Shown here piece by piece: positions 47,654 through 58,280 of a stretch of DNA of 64,000 nt. A program made the translations under genes and the position numbers. The DNA comes from UBA7803 sp963822255. GTDB lineage: Bacteria > Pseudomonadota > Gammaproteobacteria > Pseudomonadales > Azotimanducaceae. The stretch covers positions 62,001 to 126,000 of the forward strand of contig CAWGGV010000007.1 of the NCBI GenBank assembly GCA_963822255.1, read 5' to 3'. How positions within the stretch are numbered: position 1 is the stretch's first letter; every line of letters starts with the position of its first letter. The notes under the pieces were generated by a model. It searched no databases and had not been told where the DNA came from. It was given only the letters and a program-made list of their open reading frames with translations.

Positions 47654-49669
47654 ATGGCTCCGTCCAATCCATCATGGCGCGACGTTGCGACGACACGAGA
47701 ACAACAGACCGTGACGAATCCCCCGGCGCCGCGTGCGCGAGAGCTCACCATCCGCGGCCTGATCCTGGGCACGCTCATCACCTTCATCTTCACCGCCGCC
47801 AACGCCTATCTGGGGCTGAAAGTGGGGCTGACGTTCGCCACCTCGATACCGGCGGCCGTCATCTCCATGGCCGTGCTGTCGTTCTTCAAGGACGCTTCGA
47901 TCCTCGAGAACAACATCGTGCAGACGGTGGCGAGCGCGGCCGGCGCCCTGGCATCCATCATCTTCGTGCTGCCCGGCCTGGTGATCGTCGGCTGGTGGAC
48001 GGGGTTCGACTTCTGGACGTCGTTCTTCGTCTGCGCGAGCGGCGGCATCATCGGCGTGCTGTTCACCATTCCCCTGCGCCGGGCAATGGTCACCACGTCC
48101 GATCTGCCGTATCCCGAAGGGCTCGCCGCGGCCGAGGTGCTGAAGGTCGGTTCCGGCGTGCGCACGGCCGGGGCTGGGGATCGGGACGCGCGGGATGGCT
48201 TGATGGCCGTGGTCTACGGCGCGCTGGCCTCGGCCGGCCTGGCGGCGCTCACCGCCACCCAGATCGCGGCAGCCGAGGTGCAGAGCTACTTCCGCATCGG
48301 CGGCCGGAGCGCCAGCGGCGTGGACCTGGGGTTGTCGCTCGCCCTGTTCGGCGCGGGACACCTGGTCGGCCTGTCGGTGGGGCTCGCGCTGTTGCTCGGC
48401 GTGCTCATCGCCTGGGGCGGCGCGGTGCCGATTCTGACCGCGATGGCGACTTCGCCCCAGGCGGCGGACGCTGCCACGGTGGCCGGTCAGGTGTGGTCCG
48501 GCCAGGTGCGGTTCATGGGCGCCGGCGCGATCGCCGTTTCCGCGTTGTGGACCCTGGCGAGACTGGCTCGGCCGGTGGCAAGGGGGCTGGTCTCCACGCT
48601 CGCTGCCGCGCGCGCCGCCGGCACCGGCACCACCGACGTGGACATGTCGCCGGCCTGGATCGGCGCATGGACCATTGGCTGTCTCGCGGTGATCGTGCGG
48701 CTGGTTTACGGCTTCGTCCAGGGCACGCCCCTGGAGGTGGCCACCTGGCAACTCATCGTGATCACGGTCGGCTTCGTGGTGGTGGGCGGCTTCGTCGTCT
48801 CGGCGATCTGCGGCTATCTGGCCGGGCTCGTCGGTTCCACCAATTCGCCGATCTCCGGAGTGGGCATTCTGGCGATCCTGCTCTACGCGAGCCTGCTGGC
48901 GGTTGCCGTGCCGATGGCGGGGAGCGATCCCCATGCGCTGGTGGCGTTCTCGCTCTTCACCCTGTCCATCGTGTTCGCCGCGGCGACCACCTCCAACGAC
49001 AATCTGCAGGACCTGAAGACCGGGCAACTCGTCGGTGCGGGCCCGTGGGCGCAGCAGTGGGCGCTGCTGGTGGGGGTGGTGGCGGGCGCCCTCATCATTC
49101 CGCCGGTGCTCGACCTGCTCGCCCGCGCGTACGGCTTCGCAGGCCAGATCGGCGGCCCGGTTTCGGCCAACGCAGCGCCGCTGGCCGCGCCGCAGGCGGT
49201 GCTGATTTCCGCGCTGGCGAAGGGCGTGCTGGGCGCCAACATCGACTGGCACACCCTGGGGATCGGCGCGGTGATCGGTGCCGCCGTCATCGCCCTCGAT
49301 GAATTTCTCGGCGCACGACGGATGCTTCGGCTGCCGCCGCTCGGCGTGTGCATCGGCATCTATCTGCCCATGTCGGCGAGCCTGCCGGTGGTCGTCGGCG
49401 CCATCGCCAGTCAGTGGTACAAGGCGCGGGCCAGTGGCGCCGCCGACCCGGGCAAAGCCAGCCAGCGCGGCCTGCTGGTCGCCAGCGGCCTGATCGTGGG
49501 CGAGAGCTTGTTTGGCGTGGCGTTGGCCGGGGTGATCGTCGGGAGCGGCAACGAAGCGCCGCTGGCCGTGGTCGAGCCAGGCTTTGTGTGGGCGCCCCTG
49601 ATTGGAATCGTCGTCTTCGCCGCGCTGGCCGTCGTGCTGTATCGCTGGGCGCTCAGGTCCGCAGCGTAA
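47654..49669 (+). CDS. OPT-family oligopeptide transporter
   Basis: 671 residues with about 15 membrane helices. The opening ELTIRGLILGTLITFIFTAA then NAYLGLKVGLTFATSIPAAV is the OPT signature. Others are SDLPYPEGLAAAEVLKVGSG, GVGILAILLYASLL, DNLQDLKTGQLVGAGPWAQQ and LPMSASLPVVVGA. The family imports oligopeptides or metal chelates driven by protons. An in-frame GTG at 47711 is an alternative start. The gene converges with the CtaG-like gene with a 17-base overlap. Confidence 0.92.
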   Translation: MAPSNPSWRDVATTREQQTVTNPPAPRARELTIRGLILGTLITFIFTAANAYLGLKVGLTFATSIPAAVISMAVLSFFKDASILENNIVQTVASAAGALASIIFVLPGLVIVGWWTGFDFWTSFFVCASGGIIGVLFTIPLRRAMVTTSDLPYPEGLAAAEVLKVGSGVRTAGAGDRDARDGLMAVVYGALASAGLAALTATQIAAAEVQSYFRIGGRSASGVDLGLSLALFGAGHLVGLSVGLALLLGVLIAWGGAVPILTAMATSPQAADAATVAGQVWSGQVRFMGAGAIAVSALWTLARLARPVARGLVSTLAAARAAGTGTTDVDMSPAWIGAWTIGCLAVIVRLVYGFVQGTPLEVATWQLIVITVGFVVVGGFVVSAICGYLAGLVGSTNSPISGVGILAILLYASLLAVAVPMAGSDPHALVAFSLFTLSIVFAAATTSNDNLQDLKTGQLVGAGPWAQQWALLVGVVAGALIIPPVLDLLARAYGFAGQIGGPVSANAAPLAAPQAVLISALAKGVLGANIDWHTLGIGAVIGAAVIALDEFLGARRMLRLPPLGVCIGIYLPMSASLPVVVGAIASQWYKARASGAADPGKASQRGLLVASGLIVGESLFGVALAGVIVGSGNEAPLAVVEPGFVWAPLIGIVVFAALAVVLYRWALRSAA

Positions 49670-50423
49670 CCGGACGCACCGCGGGTCGCGGCGGCCGCCA
49701 CGTCGTCACCAAGGCGAAGGCGAGCAACAGCTCGGCGATGTCGCCGCCGTAGTACATGAGCTCCGCGCCGCCGCGCAGTTCAGCCGCCGGCACGTCAACG
49801 GCCACCAAGGCGCCGGCATACATGAGCTGCGCCAGAATGGCGTGGCAGGCGATGGCGATTCCGAGCACGACCAGCCGGGTCGGCACCGGCGGGCGTCGCG
49901 GAGCAGGATCCGGACCGGCGATCACCCACGCAAACAGGTAGCCGGCAAGTATGAAGTGCAGATGCACGAAATCGTGCAACAGCGGATGCTGCATCGTCAC
50001 CCGGTAGAGCGGCGTGAAGTACAAGGCGCCCATGCCGCCGATGTTCAGCACCAGCGCGACGGCTGGATGAGAGACGCAGCGCATGTAGCGGCTGTGCAGC
50101 AGCCGCACCACCGCGCGTGCCGCAGCACGGGGTAGCGAGCGCAGCAGCAGGGTCACCGGCGCCGACAGCATCAGGCCGAGCGGGCCCAGCATGCCAAGCA
50201 GCAGATGCTGCAGCATGTGTTGGCGGAAATCTCCGGGAGCGAAGGGCAGCAGGTCGGGCAGCAGTCCCAGCGCCAGCAATCCGCCGCCAGCGAGGGCCGC
50301 GGCCACCCGCCACCGGCTCCAGCCCCGCCGGCGCTGATGCCATGCCAGGTAGAGATACACCGCGATAGCCACGCACAGCACTGCCAGCAGCACATGCAGA
50401 CCGGTAGACGGATGGCCGGCCAT
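49653..50423 (-). CDS. CtaG (caa3-type)-like cytochrome c oxidase assembly protein
   Basis: 256 residues from ATG 50423, seven predicted membrane helices. Conserved histidine-rich blocks are RQHMLQHLLLGMLGPLGLML, PLLHDFVHLHFILAGYLFAW and YYGGDIAELLLAFALV. The family is linked to copper delivery to heme-copper oxidases, though no oxidase genes are in the window. Its start overlaps the DUF2243 stop (TGATG). Confidence 0.85.
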   Translation of the reverse strand: MAGHPSTGLHVLLAVLCVAIAVYLYLAWHQRRRGWSRWRVAAALAGGGLLALGLLPDLLPFAPGDFRQHMLQHLLLGMLGPLGLMLSAPVTLLLRSLPRAAARAVVRLLHSRYMRCVSHPAVALVLNIGGMGALYFTPLYRVTMQHPLLHDFVHLHFILAGYLFAWVIAGPDPAPRRPPVPTRLVVLGIAIACHAILAQLMYAGALVAVDVPAAELRGGAELMYYGGDIAELLLAFALVTTWRPPRPAVRPVTLRT

Positions 50424-50962
50424 CACCGCGGCGCGGCGCCGACGCTGCCGTCCGTCAGGGTGCCGTGTCGCTGCAGCATCCAGCCGCCGACCACGAGGAT
50501 GCCACCGAGCGCCAGAAAGCCGAGGTCCCACCAGAGCTGGTGCGGCCCGGAACGGACGTGATGAATGCCCAGGACGTGGTGGTCCAGAATCCCCTCGATC
50601 AGGTTGAACCAGCCCCAGCCCACCAGGACCCAGCCCCACAACACCCGCGAACCCCACATCCGCCCCCGCGCCTCGATCACCCGCGCGTACAGCAGACCGA
50701 GGCCGGTGAGCACGCAAAGCCAGGTGAAGGTGTGAAAGAATCCATCCCACATGGTGTTCATCTGCAGCCCGGGGACGGTGGTGACGGGATAGTACGGGAT
50801 GCCGATGTTGTCGGTATCGGTGCTGCTCAACATGTGATGCCACTGCAGCACCTGGTGCAACAGAATGCCGTCGACGAACCCACCGAGACCGACACCCAGG
50901 ACGGTCCCCGGTAGGCGGATGTCCACAGGTTGGGCCGCAGAGTCGGTCGCTGCTTCGCTCAT
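50423..50962 (-). CDS. DUF2243 membrane protein
   Basis: 179 residues from ATG 50962, chosen because AGGAGG lies five bases upstream. Four helices carry the family motifs GGFVDGILLHQVLQWHHMLS, MWDGFFHTFTWLCVLTG and HHVLGIHHVRSG. DUF2243 and CtaG-like genes are commonly paired; the histidines suggest metal handling. The product is in the inner membrane. Confidence 0.88.
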   Translation of the reverse strand: MSEAATDSAAQPVDIRLPGTVLGVGLGGFVDGILLHQVLQWHHMLSSTDTDNIGIPYYPVTTVPGLQMNTMWDGFFHTFTWLCVLTGLGLLYARVIEARGRMWGSRVLWGWVLVGWGWFNLIEGILDHHVLGIHHVRSGPHQLWWDLGFLALGGILVVGGWMLQRHGTLTDGSVGAAPR

Positions 50963-51117
50963 ATGCACCTCCTGCCGAAGGTCCGTTGCCGCGCGGTGGG
51001 TACCGCCGCGTCGTCCTGCACCGCGCGTGCCATGTGGTGAGTGCGGGGTTCGGGCCTGTCGAAACCGCCGGTCGCCATGCGACTAAACGTCGAAATCAAC
51101 TTCAGGACAGCGATCCC

Positions 51118-51564
51118 ATGGCCACCAATACGATCCGCCTTCACCGCGTGCTCCGCGCGGCCCCCGAGCGCGTATACCGGGCGTTTCTGGACCCGGAGGC
51201 GATGGTCAAGTGGCTGCCGCCCAACGGCTTCACGGGCAACGTCCACCATGTGGAGGCCGAGGTCGGCGGCACGTACCGGATGTCGTTCAAGAACCTGACC
51301 ACCGGTAGCAGCCACACCTTCGGCGGGACATACGTCGAGCTGACGCCGCATGAGCGCATTCGCTACACGGATACCTTCGACGATCCGAACCTGCCCGGCG
51401 AGATACGGGTGACCGTGACCCTGAAACACGTCTTCTGCGGAACCGAGCTCGACATCGTGCAGGAAGGCGTGCCGGACGTGATTCCGCCTGAGGCATGCCA
51501 TCTGGGCTGGCAGGAGTCGCTGACCCTGCTGGCGATGCTCGTCGAGGCCGAGATCCCGGACTGA
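51118..51564 (+). CDS. SRPBCC/AHSA1-family protein
   Basis: 148 residues from ATG 51118 (MATNTIRLHRVLRAAPERVY). The pattern RAFLDPEAMVKWLPPNGFTG, GGTYRMSFKNL, RIRYTDTFDDPN and the final CHLGWQESLTLLAMLVE is that of AHSA1/SRPBCC lipid- or ligand-binding folds. There is no gene partner. Function unknown. Confidence 0.88.
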   Translation: MATNTIRLHRVLRAAPERVYRAFLDPEAMVKWLPPNGFTGNVHHVEAEVGGTYRMSFKNLTTGSSHTFGGTYVELTPHERIRYTDTFDDPNLPGEIRVTVTLKHVFCGTELDIVQEGVPDVIPPEACHLGWQESLTLLAMLVEAEIPD

Positions 51565-51582
51565 CGCGATGATCGAGCGCGG

Positions 51583-54500
51583 CTAGCCCTGCCGGGCCGG
51601 CGGGTAAGCCGGCAGCAGCGGCGGTGGCGGCGGTAGACCGCCCGGGTTCTTCTCGAGCGCATCGAGCAGACGGTTCACGGCCGCTTCGAGCTGTGCGTCG
51701 TGCCCGGCGAGGAGCTGCCCGGGGTCTGTGTCCACCTGGATGTCCGGCTCCACGCCGTGGTTCTCCATCACCCACTGGGAATCGAGCCCGTACAGGCTCA
51801 TTTCCGGAACGGTGATGTAACCGCCGTCCAGCAGCGGCCACTCGCCGCGGATGCCGCGCACCCCGCCCCACGTGCGCGTGCCGATCAGCGGACCCGAGCC
51901 CGTACTTGCGAAAGAAAAACGGAAAGATGTCGCCGTCCGACGCGGAGTAGTGGTTGATCAGGCAGACCTTGGGGCCGTTGATCAGCTGCTGCGGGATCCG
52001 GCAGCGCCTGACGCTGGCGGTTGGTGGCCATGCCGGCCAGCACGCGGCGCAACCGCTCCAGCACGATCTGATCGATGAAGCCACCGCCGTTGAAGCGGTC
52101 GTCGACGATCAGCGCCTGCTTGTCGAGCTGGTTGTAGAACTGGCGCACGAACTGCTCCATCCCCAGCGCGCTCATGTCGGAGAGGTAGACGTAGCCGATC
52201 TTGCCGCCCGAGAGCCGGTCCACGGTCTCGCGGTTGCTCTCGATCCAGGCGTGCTCGCGCAGCGGCAGCTCGTTCGTCACCGGATCCACCAGCAGCCTGA
52301 CGTCGCTTGCCGGCGGCGGAATCGGCCACCGTAAGCTGCACCGGGCCGTCGCCCTTGCCGACGAACAGGCTGTAGGGATTGTCCGGCGCCTTCAGCTCGT
52401 GGCCGTCGACGGCGAGCAGGTAGTCGCCCTGCTTCACGTCGAGGCCTGGCTCGGCCAGCGGCGCGCGATATTCCTCGCGGCTGATGTCACCGCGGTAGAT
52501 GCGGGCGAAGTAATAGCGTCCGGATTTCTCGTCCAGCGCGAAATCGGCCCCGAGCAACGGGGTGGGCACGCTTTCCGTGGGATCGTCCTGATCACCGCCG
52601 CCGACGTAGGTGTGCGAGTTGCCGAGCTCGCCCAGCATCTCGCCGATCAGGTAGTTGAGGTCTTCCCGTGAGCCGACCCGCCCCAGCAGCTTTTCGTAGG
52701 CGGCGCGCACGGCGTCCCAGTCCACGCCGTTCATCTTCGCGGTTGTAGAAGAAGTCGCGCTCCAGCCGCCAGGCCGACTCGAACATCTCGTGCCATTCCT
52801 TCGGCGGTTCCACCCGCATGCGCAGGTTCGACACATCCACCGGCTTCTCGTCGTCGTCTTCACGATCGTCGGCCGGCTTGGCGTCGACGATGGTCCAGTC
52901 CTCGTCCTTCTTGTACAGCACCTTTCGGCCGTCGGCGGAGACGCGGTAGCTGTCGAGATCCTCGACCACCACGGCGTCTTTGCGTTTCTTCATGTCGTAG
53001 ACGTGCAGGGTCGCCTTCTCGCCCGGCAGCGCGTCATCGATGGTCGGGATGGGCTGGGTGAAGTAGTAGACCTTGCCCCGACGGGCGTCGAGGCTGCGAA
53101 CCTCCGCCGCCGGGATCGGCAGCGGCACCGCGCGCTGCATCAGGCCGTCGAGGTCGACCTTGATCGGCTTCGAGGCGCCCGGCTTCCATTTTTTGTCCTC
53201 GTCCGCCTCAGCCTTCTCTTCGTCGTCTTTCTCGTTCGTCTTTCCCGTTGTCTTTTCCCGCCGCGACCTTGGCTTCGTCCGACCGCGGCGCGAATGGCGA
53301 ACGCGCGTCGGCCGCCAGGGTCGCGACGTACACGCCGGTGCTCTTCAGCATCGCGACGTTGAACTCACTTTCGCTCAAGGTCGGGTTCTCGTGGCGCCCC
53401 GAGATGAAATACAGATACTTCCCCTCGGGGTCGAATGCCGGCGAGAAGTCGCTGTCGCGCGAACGGCTGATGCGGGTGGCCTTACCGGAATCGGTGCTGT
53501 ACAACCAGATCGAGCGCACTTGATTGGCACCCAGAGTGCTGTAGGCGAGCCAGCGCCCGTCGGGCGACCAGGCGTAGTCGTGAATCTCCTCGTAGGGGTC
53601 CTCGGCTACCTGGGTCGGCGCCCCGCCGGATGCGTCCAGCACCCACAAGCGATGTTCGTTGTCGGAGAACGCCAGCCTATCGCCCCCCGGCGCCCACAGC
53701 GGCTGATAGTAGAACCCCTTCTCGAAGCGGGTCAGGATCTGCTCCGCGCCGCCCTCCGCCGGCCGCACCGCGATCTGCTGCTCGCCGTTGACGTCGGTCG
53801 TGTAGGCCAGTCGCGTGCCGTCCGGAGACCAGGCCGGATGATCCTCATCGGCGCCGCTGGTTTCGGTGAGATCGCGGGTCGCGCCGTGCTCGGCCGGCAC
53901 GCTGAACAGATCGCCGCGCGCCGCGAGCAGCACACGCTTGCCATTCGGCGCGAGGTCGTAATCGGTTTGGCCGGCGGCATCGCTGTCGCGTATGTGCTCG
54001 CCGGCATCGACGTAACGCGGCTGCGTGTGGGTGCCGTCGTCTGGTATCCGCACGTCCACCTTGTGCAGCGTTTCCGACGGCAGGTCGAGGAGGTAGAGAT
54101 CTCCGCCCTGCTGAAACACGATGCCGTTGTCTCCGAGGGACGGAAAGTCGACGTCGTAGTCCGTGAAGTGGGTGACCTCGTGGAACTTCCCGCTGTCGAA
54201 GTCATAGGCCCAGATGTTCTCGCGCCGCTGCTGGTCGTGGTCCGAGAGAAAATAGATGGCGTGGCCGTACCACATGGGCGCTGTTTCGGTGCCGGTCCAA
54301 TTCGTGATCTGGGTGAGCTTTTTGGCGTCGAAGTCGTAGGTATAGATGTTCTGTGCGAGCCCGCCGTCGTACCGCTTCCAGGTGCGGAAGTTGCGGAAGA
54401 TACGGTTGTAGGCGATGGTGTGGCCGTCCGGCCCGTAGCTGAGCAGGCCGCCCCGGTCCAGCGGCAGCGGCTGCGGCAGACCCCCTTCCAGCGGCACCGT

Positions 54501-55016
54501 GAACAAGCGTCCGTACCAGGAATTCCAGGCGTCGCGTCGAGACAGGAACACGATCTTGCGGGAGTCCGGCGTCCAGCCCACCACCATGTTGTCCGGGCCC
54601 CAGCGCGTCGGCGCCTCCTCCGCGGTCACGTCTGAGTGGAACGTGAGGCGGCGTGCCGTGCCGCCGCCGGCGGGAATCACGTAGACGTCGCGGTTGCCCT
54701 GGTACTCGCCGGTGAATGCGATCCAGTTTCCGTCCGGCGAATAACGCGGCATCAACTCGAAACCGGGCTCGCTGGTCAGGCGGCTGGCCGTACCGCCGGC
54801 GCGGCCGACCTGCCACAGGTTGCCGTACGCCTCGAAGACGATGCGGTCCCCGTGCAGGGTGGGAAAGCGCAGCAGCGCGGCGGCCTGGTCGGCGCCCTGG
54901 TTCGCGACTTGGTCGGCGCGCGCGGCTTGCGCTGCGATTGCGAGCCCGAGCAGCAGGAGCGGTAGCCGGCGCAGCGCGCGCGGTAGTCTTGGGTGACGAT
55001 GAGACAGGGGCACCAC
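51583..55016 (-). pseudogene. Tricorn-type S41 protease with five frameshifts
   Basis: The first 600 residues (53208-55016) are intact: a signal peptide (RLPLLLLGLAIAAQAARA) and two beta-propellers (repeated SPDG..IAFTGE; WSPDGTRLAYTT; DPEGKYLYFISG). Shifts near 53230, 52740, 52310, 52005 and 51890 split the rest. In order it contains GELGNSHTYVGGGD (catalytic His), the PDZ-like EPGLDVKQGDYLLAVDG, GGKIGYVYLSDMSALGM, LIVDDRFNGGGFIDQ, CLINHYSASDGDIFPFFF (catalytic Ser) and GGYITVPEMSLYG. In full it would be about 1,100 residues, an exported peptide-degrading protease. All domains remain, so sequencing error is plausible. Confidence 0.85.
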
Positions 55017-55194
55017 ACCCTCCTTGGCGTCAGCGGAGTCCCCACAGCTTAGCGAAAATCATTCCAGGTTCTGCACCCAAGCGGGAATCGCCGCTCCGGC
55101 GCTGCGTTGCCGGGCAGCGTCAGATGCCGCTGGATCACCGCGCGATGGGGGTCAAGGGGAGCGGAAGGCCCCCCAGCCGTCCGCGTGCTGCGCG

Positions 55195-55716
55195 TCAGCC
55201 CTTCATGCGCAGCCGCCCCATGTAGTCGCGCTTGCCGAGCGGCACGCCCTTCATGCGCAGGATGTCGTAGGCGGTGGTGGCGTGGAAATACAGGTTCGGC
55301 AGCGAGAACGTCATGACGAACGCTTCGGCGGTGAACGGCATCTTGCGGTCGCCGAGCTCGAACATTACCTCGCGCCCTTCCAGCGCGTTGACATCCTCGG
55401 CGCTGTATTTCTCGAGCTCCTGGTAGGCCGCGCCCACCTGATCGCGCAGTCCGGCGTAGTCCAGGTCCGCGCCGCCCGCCGGCGGCCGGAACACGCCCGC
55501 CTGGATGCCGCGGATGGCGCCGAGCGAATGGTGCGCCACCGACACGAGCTGGAAGCGGAACGGCAGCATGTCCTCGAACAGGCGCGTCTCGACGATCTCG
55601 TTCAGATCGACTCCCTGCTCTTGCAAATGCGCGCTGCCCTTGTCCAGAAAGTGGGTGACGGCACCCAGGCACTGCAGATACGAAGCGACGCTAATGTCGT
55701 AGAGCGAAACGGACAT
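55195..55716 (-). CDS. DUF1993-family protein
   Basis: 173 residues from ATG 55716 (MSVSLYDISVASYLQCLGAV). The four-helix pattern with RLFEDMLPFRFQLVSVAHHS and LPNLYFHATTAYDILRMKGV then PLGKRDYMG is the DUF1993 (DinB-like) fold. No metal triad is obvious. Function unknown. Confidence 0.9.
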   Translation of the reverse strand: MSVSLYDISVASYLQCLGAVTHFLDKGSAHLQEQGVDLNEIVETRLFEDMLPFRFQLVSVAHHSLGAIRGIQAGVFRPPAGGADLDYAGLRDQVGAAYQELEKYSAEDVNALEGREVMFELGDRKMPFTAEAFVMTFSLPNLYFHATTAYDILRMKGVPLGKRDYMGRLRMKG

Positions 55717-55796
55717 GGTGTGTCTCCCTGGGATTCGAGTGGCGATTGTAGCGCGCTGCGGCCGGGGTAGGAGTGGTCGGGACCAGGAAGAAGAAG

Positions 55797-55826
55797 ATCG
55801 CGAGCGGGAGCTCGCTCCCACACTAC
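55797..55826. repeat. REP-like palindrome
   Basis: GATCGCGAGCGGGAGCTCGC then TCCCACACTA: a short stem (GCGAGCGGGAGCTCGC) with the CTCCCACA end shared with the units near 20396 and 33953. It lies between two genes on the minus strand. Confidence 0.6.
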
Positions 55827-55838
55827 GCCATGCGCGGC

Positions 55839-56600
55839 CTAAGTCAGCGTCAGGTGTGAGGTGTCCGGCGCTTCCGGCGCCGGCGGTGGCTTGCGCTGGC
55901 CGAGGTCGGCGCCCGCGGGGGCGACGTCGAAATCGAGCTCGTCCATGTGCAGGGGGGCAGGCGTGGGCGCGGCGCGCGGCGCCAGATCTTCGCCTGCGGC
56001 GGCGATCTCGAGCGCTGGCGCTTCGACGACGTGCGCGGGCTCGGGACGGGCGGATGACAGGTCCACGCCCAGCTCCGCCAGCGAGAGATGGGAGACGTCG
56101 GGGCCGCCTGTCGCGGCCAGTCGGCCGCGCTCACCTACCGATGCGGAGTCCGGGACGATGAAGCGGGCGCCTTCCAGCGACAGGCCGCCCGTATCGATGT
56201 GCCGCGGCTGCCAGCGCGCCCGTTCGTCGTCACGCAGGATCGCGCTGCCGGCCGGCAAAAGCTCGAAATTCCCCGAGCTGCGATCGCCGGGTGCGGCGGC
56301 GTCCGGCTGTTGCCCTGCGCCATCGCCCGCCGCGGATGCGCCCGCCGGCTGCACGAGATCGTCCTCGACTTCTAACGGCAGCACCCTGAGGCGGGCGCCC
56401 GCTTTCTTGAACAGAACCTGGAATCGCGCGGCCGTGGCGGTGTCCGCCTCGCGCTTCACCACCACAGGGCGCCCCGAGAACAGCTTGTCGAGGGCCGCGT
56501 CGTCGAATCCGCCGGCGGTGGCCAGTCGCTTTCTCACCACGGCCGGGTGCTGGCCGTCGAGCACCTCGCCGCGAAAGACCAGCTTGTAATGGTCGCTCAT
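55839..56600 (-). CDS. Hypothetical protein with N-terminal FRGEVLDG-type domain
   Basis: 253 residues from ATG 56600. The first 75 residues (YKLVFRGEVLDGQHPAVVRK, LDKLFSGRPVVVKREADTAT and FQVLFKKAGARLRV) form a small domain seen at the N-terminus of many proteobacterial hypothetical and DUF805 proteins. The remainder is Pro/Ala-rich with repeated short motifs such as PDVSHLSLAELGVD and PDTSHLTLT, probably disordered. No membrane segment. Function unknown. Confidence 0.75.
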   Translation of the reverse strand: MSDHYKLVFRGEVLDGQHPAVVRKRLATAGGFDDAALDKLFSGRPVVVKREADTATAARFQVLFKKAGARLRVLPLEVEDDLVQPAGASAAGDGAGQQPDAAAPGDRSSGNFELLPAGSAILRDDERARWQPRHIDTGGLSLEGARFIVPDSASVGERGRLAATGGPDVSHLSLAELGVDLSSARPEPAHVVEAPALEIAAAGEDLAPRAAPTPAPLHMDELDFDVAPAGADLGQRKPPPAPEAPDTSHLTLT

Positions 56601-56700
56601 GCGGGAAAGTCTAGCGCAACCTGCGGGATCCGGACCGTCGTTGCGCCCGGCGCGGGATGCGGTCAATATCCCACGGTCACCGGAACTATCGAGGATCGCC

Positions 56701-57792
56701 ATGGCAACCCCCGCTCGAGTCGCCGTGCTGCCTGCCGACACCTCGGTGCTGCGGATCGAGGAGGTGATGCTCCCCGACCCCGGGCCGACCCAGGTGGTGG
56801 TCAAACAGTTCGCCTCCGGCGTCTGCCACTCGCAGCTCCACCAGATGCACCGGCCTCGGAAGAATCCGGTCATCCTCGGCCACGAGTCCACCGGTGTGGT
56901 GCTCGCCGCGGGCGCCGAGGTGAGCCACGTGAAGGAAGGCGACGTCGTGCTGGTCACCTGGGTACCGCGCAACGCCGCTGCGGCGGCGGCGCCGCCGGTG
57001 CGGGCGACCCTCGAGGTCAGCGACGGCCTGGCCCAGTCCGAGAACGTCTTCACCTGGGCCGACCACACCCTGGCCGATCAGCAGTACGTGGTGAAGGTGG
57101 ATCCGGGCATCCGCACCGACGTGACGTCCATCATCGGCTGCGCGGTGATGACCGGCGCCGGCGCGGTGATCAACACCGCCAAGGTGCAGCCGGGCCAGAG
57201 CGTGGCGGTGTTCGGCGTCGGCGGCGTCGGTCTATCGGCGGTGGTCGGCGCCCGCGTCGCCGGCGCGAACCCGATCATCGCCGTGGATCTGGACGACGCG
57301 AAGCTCGACTTCGCCCGGCGCTTCGGCGCCACCCACGGCATCAACGCGAGCCGCGAGGATCCGGTGCAGGCGATCCACGATCTCACCCGGCGGGAGTCCC
57401 AGTTCACTATCTTCCGCAGCCCGGTGAGCGGGGTCGACTTCGCCTTCGACTGCATCGGCATCAAGGCCACCATGGAGCAGATCGTGCCGGCCTGCCGTAC
57501 CGGTCACTTCGGCGCCCACGAAGGCGGCACCGCGGTGCTGGTGGGGGTACCCGGTACCACGGTGGAGCTGAACGCCATCGACGTGCTGGTGAACGAGAAG
57601 CGCTTCATCGGCAGCATCGGCGGCTCGTGCGCCCCGGACCGTGATTTTCCGCGCTTTCTCGAATGGCTCGACAACGGCGATCTGGATCTCGACGCCTTGG
57701 TGACCGCCCGCTACCGGCTGGATGACATCAACCAAGCCACCGCGGCTCTGGAAGCGGGCCGCATCGCCGGCCGCGCCATCCTCGAGCTGTAG
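56701..57792 (+). CDS. Zinc-type alcohol dehydrogenase lacking the structural zinc lobe
   Basis: 363 residues, medium-chain dehydrogenase fold. Catalytic zinc ligands are Cys in SGVCHSQLHQM, His in LGHESTGVV and Cys in IIGCAVMTGAG. The Rossmann loop is VAVFGVGGVGLSAVVGARVA, with Asp in IIAVDLDDAKLDF suggesting NAD. The usual four-Cys structural zinc loop is replaced by RNAAAAAAPPVRATLEVSDG with no Cys. ATG 56701 is preferred. It is divergent from the hypothetical protein at 55839-56600. Confidence 0.9.
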   Translation: MATPARVAVLPADTSVLRIEEVMLPDPGPTQVVVKQFASGVCHSQLHQMHRPRKNPVILGHESTGVVLAAGAEVSHVKEGDVVLVTWVPRNAAAAAAPPVRATLEVSDGLAQSENVFTWADHTLADQQYVVKVDPGIRTDVTSIIGCAVMTGAGAVINTAKVQPGQSVAVFGVGGVGLSAVVGARVAGANPIIAVDLDDAKLDFARRFGATHGINASREDPVQAIHDLTRRESQFTIFRSPVSGVDFAFDCIGIKATMEQIVPACRTGHFGAHEGGTAVLVGVPGTTVELNAIDVLVNEKRFIGSIGGSCAPDRDFPRFLEWLDNGDLDLDALVTARYRLDDINQATAALEAGRIAGRAILEL

Positions 57793-57979
57793 CCGCTCCG
57801 ACTGTCGCTTTCTGGCGACAAGCGGGCCGTGCGGGCGTCGCCAGTGAGCGGCCGCCCCGTTGGCTGCCTCGTCAAAACATCGTCCGTGCGCCATGACGAA
57901 CCCGCGTAAACGCATACAAACAGCGTTTCGTGTGGTATCTTCGCGGCCTGGTTCAACAGCCACACAGAAGGGGCTCATC

Positions 57980-58252
57980 GTGAAGAAATTTGCTCTCGCT
58001 CTCATTGCGACGTTTGTCATTGCCGGATGCCAGTCCAGCGGTCAGGCCGACCAGATGGATTCGCGGCTGAGCGATCTGGAAAGCAAGATCGAAGCGGCAT
58101 CCACCGCGGCTGATCAAGCTGCCTCCGCCGCCAACCAGGCCAGCCAGGAAGCGAGCGCGGCGCAGTCCACGGCCCAGCGCGCGATGGACGCGGCCAACCA
58201 AGCCAACGAGCGCGCTCAGCGTATCTCCGACACCTGCTGCGCCAGGAAGTAA
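57980..58252 (+). CDS. Lpp/OprI-type murein lipoprotein
   Basis: 90 residues starting at GTG 57980 after GAAGGGG. The signal peptide ends in a lipobox, FVIAGCQSSG. The mature part is an Ala-rich heptad coiled coil (AASTAADQAASAANQASQEA) as in OprI/Lpp, and the C-terminus DTCCARK ends in Lys, the residue that L,D-transpeptidases link to peptidoglycan. A TG-extended -10-like TGGTATCTT lies about 45 bases upstream. The convergent L,D-transpeptidase fits this role. Confidence 0.88.
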   Translation: MKKFALALIATFVIAGCQSSGQADQMDSRLSDLESKIEAASTAADQAASAANQASQEASAAQSTAQRAMDAANQANERAQRISDTCCARK

Positions 58253-58280
58253 TCATCTGACGCCTGCCGCGCGCGGATTC

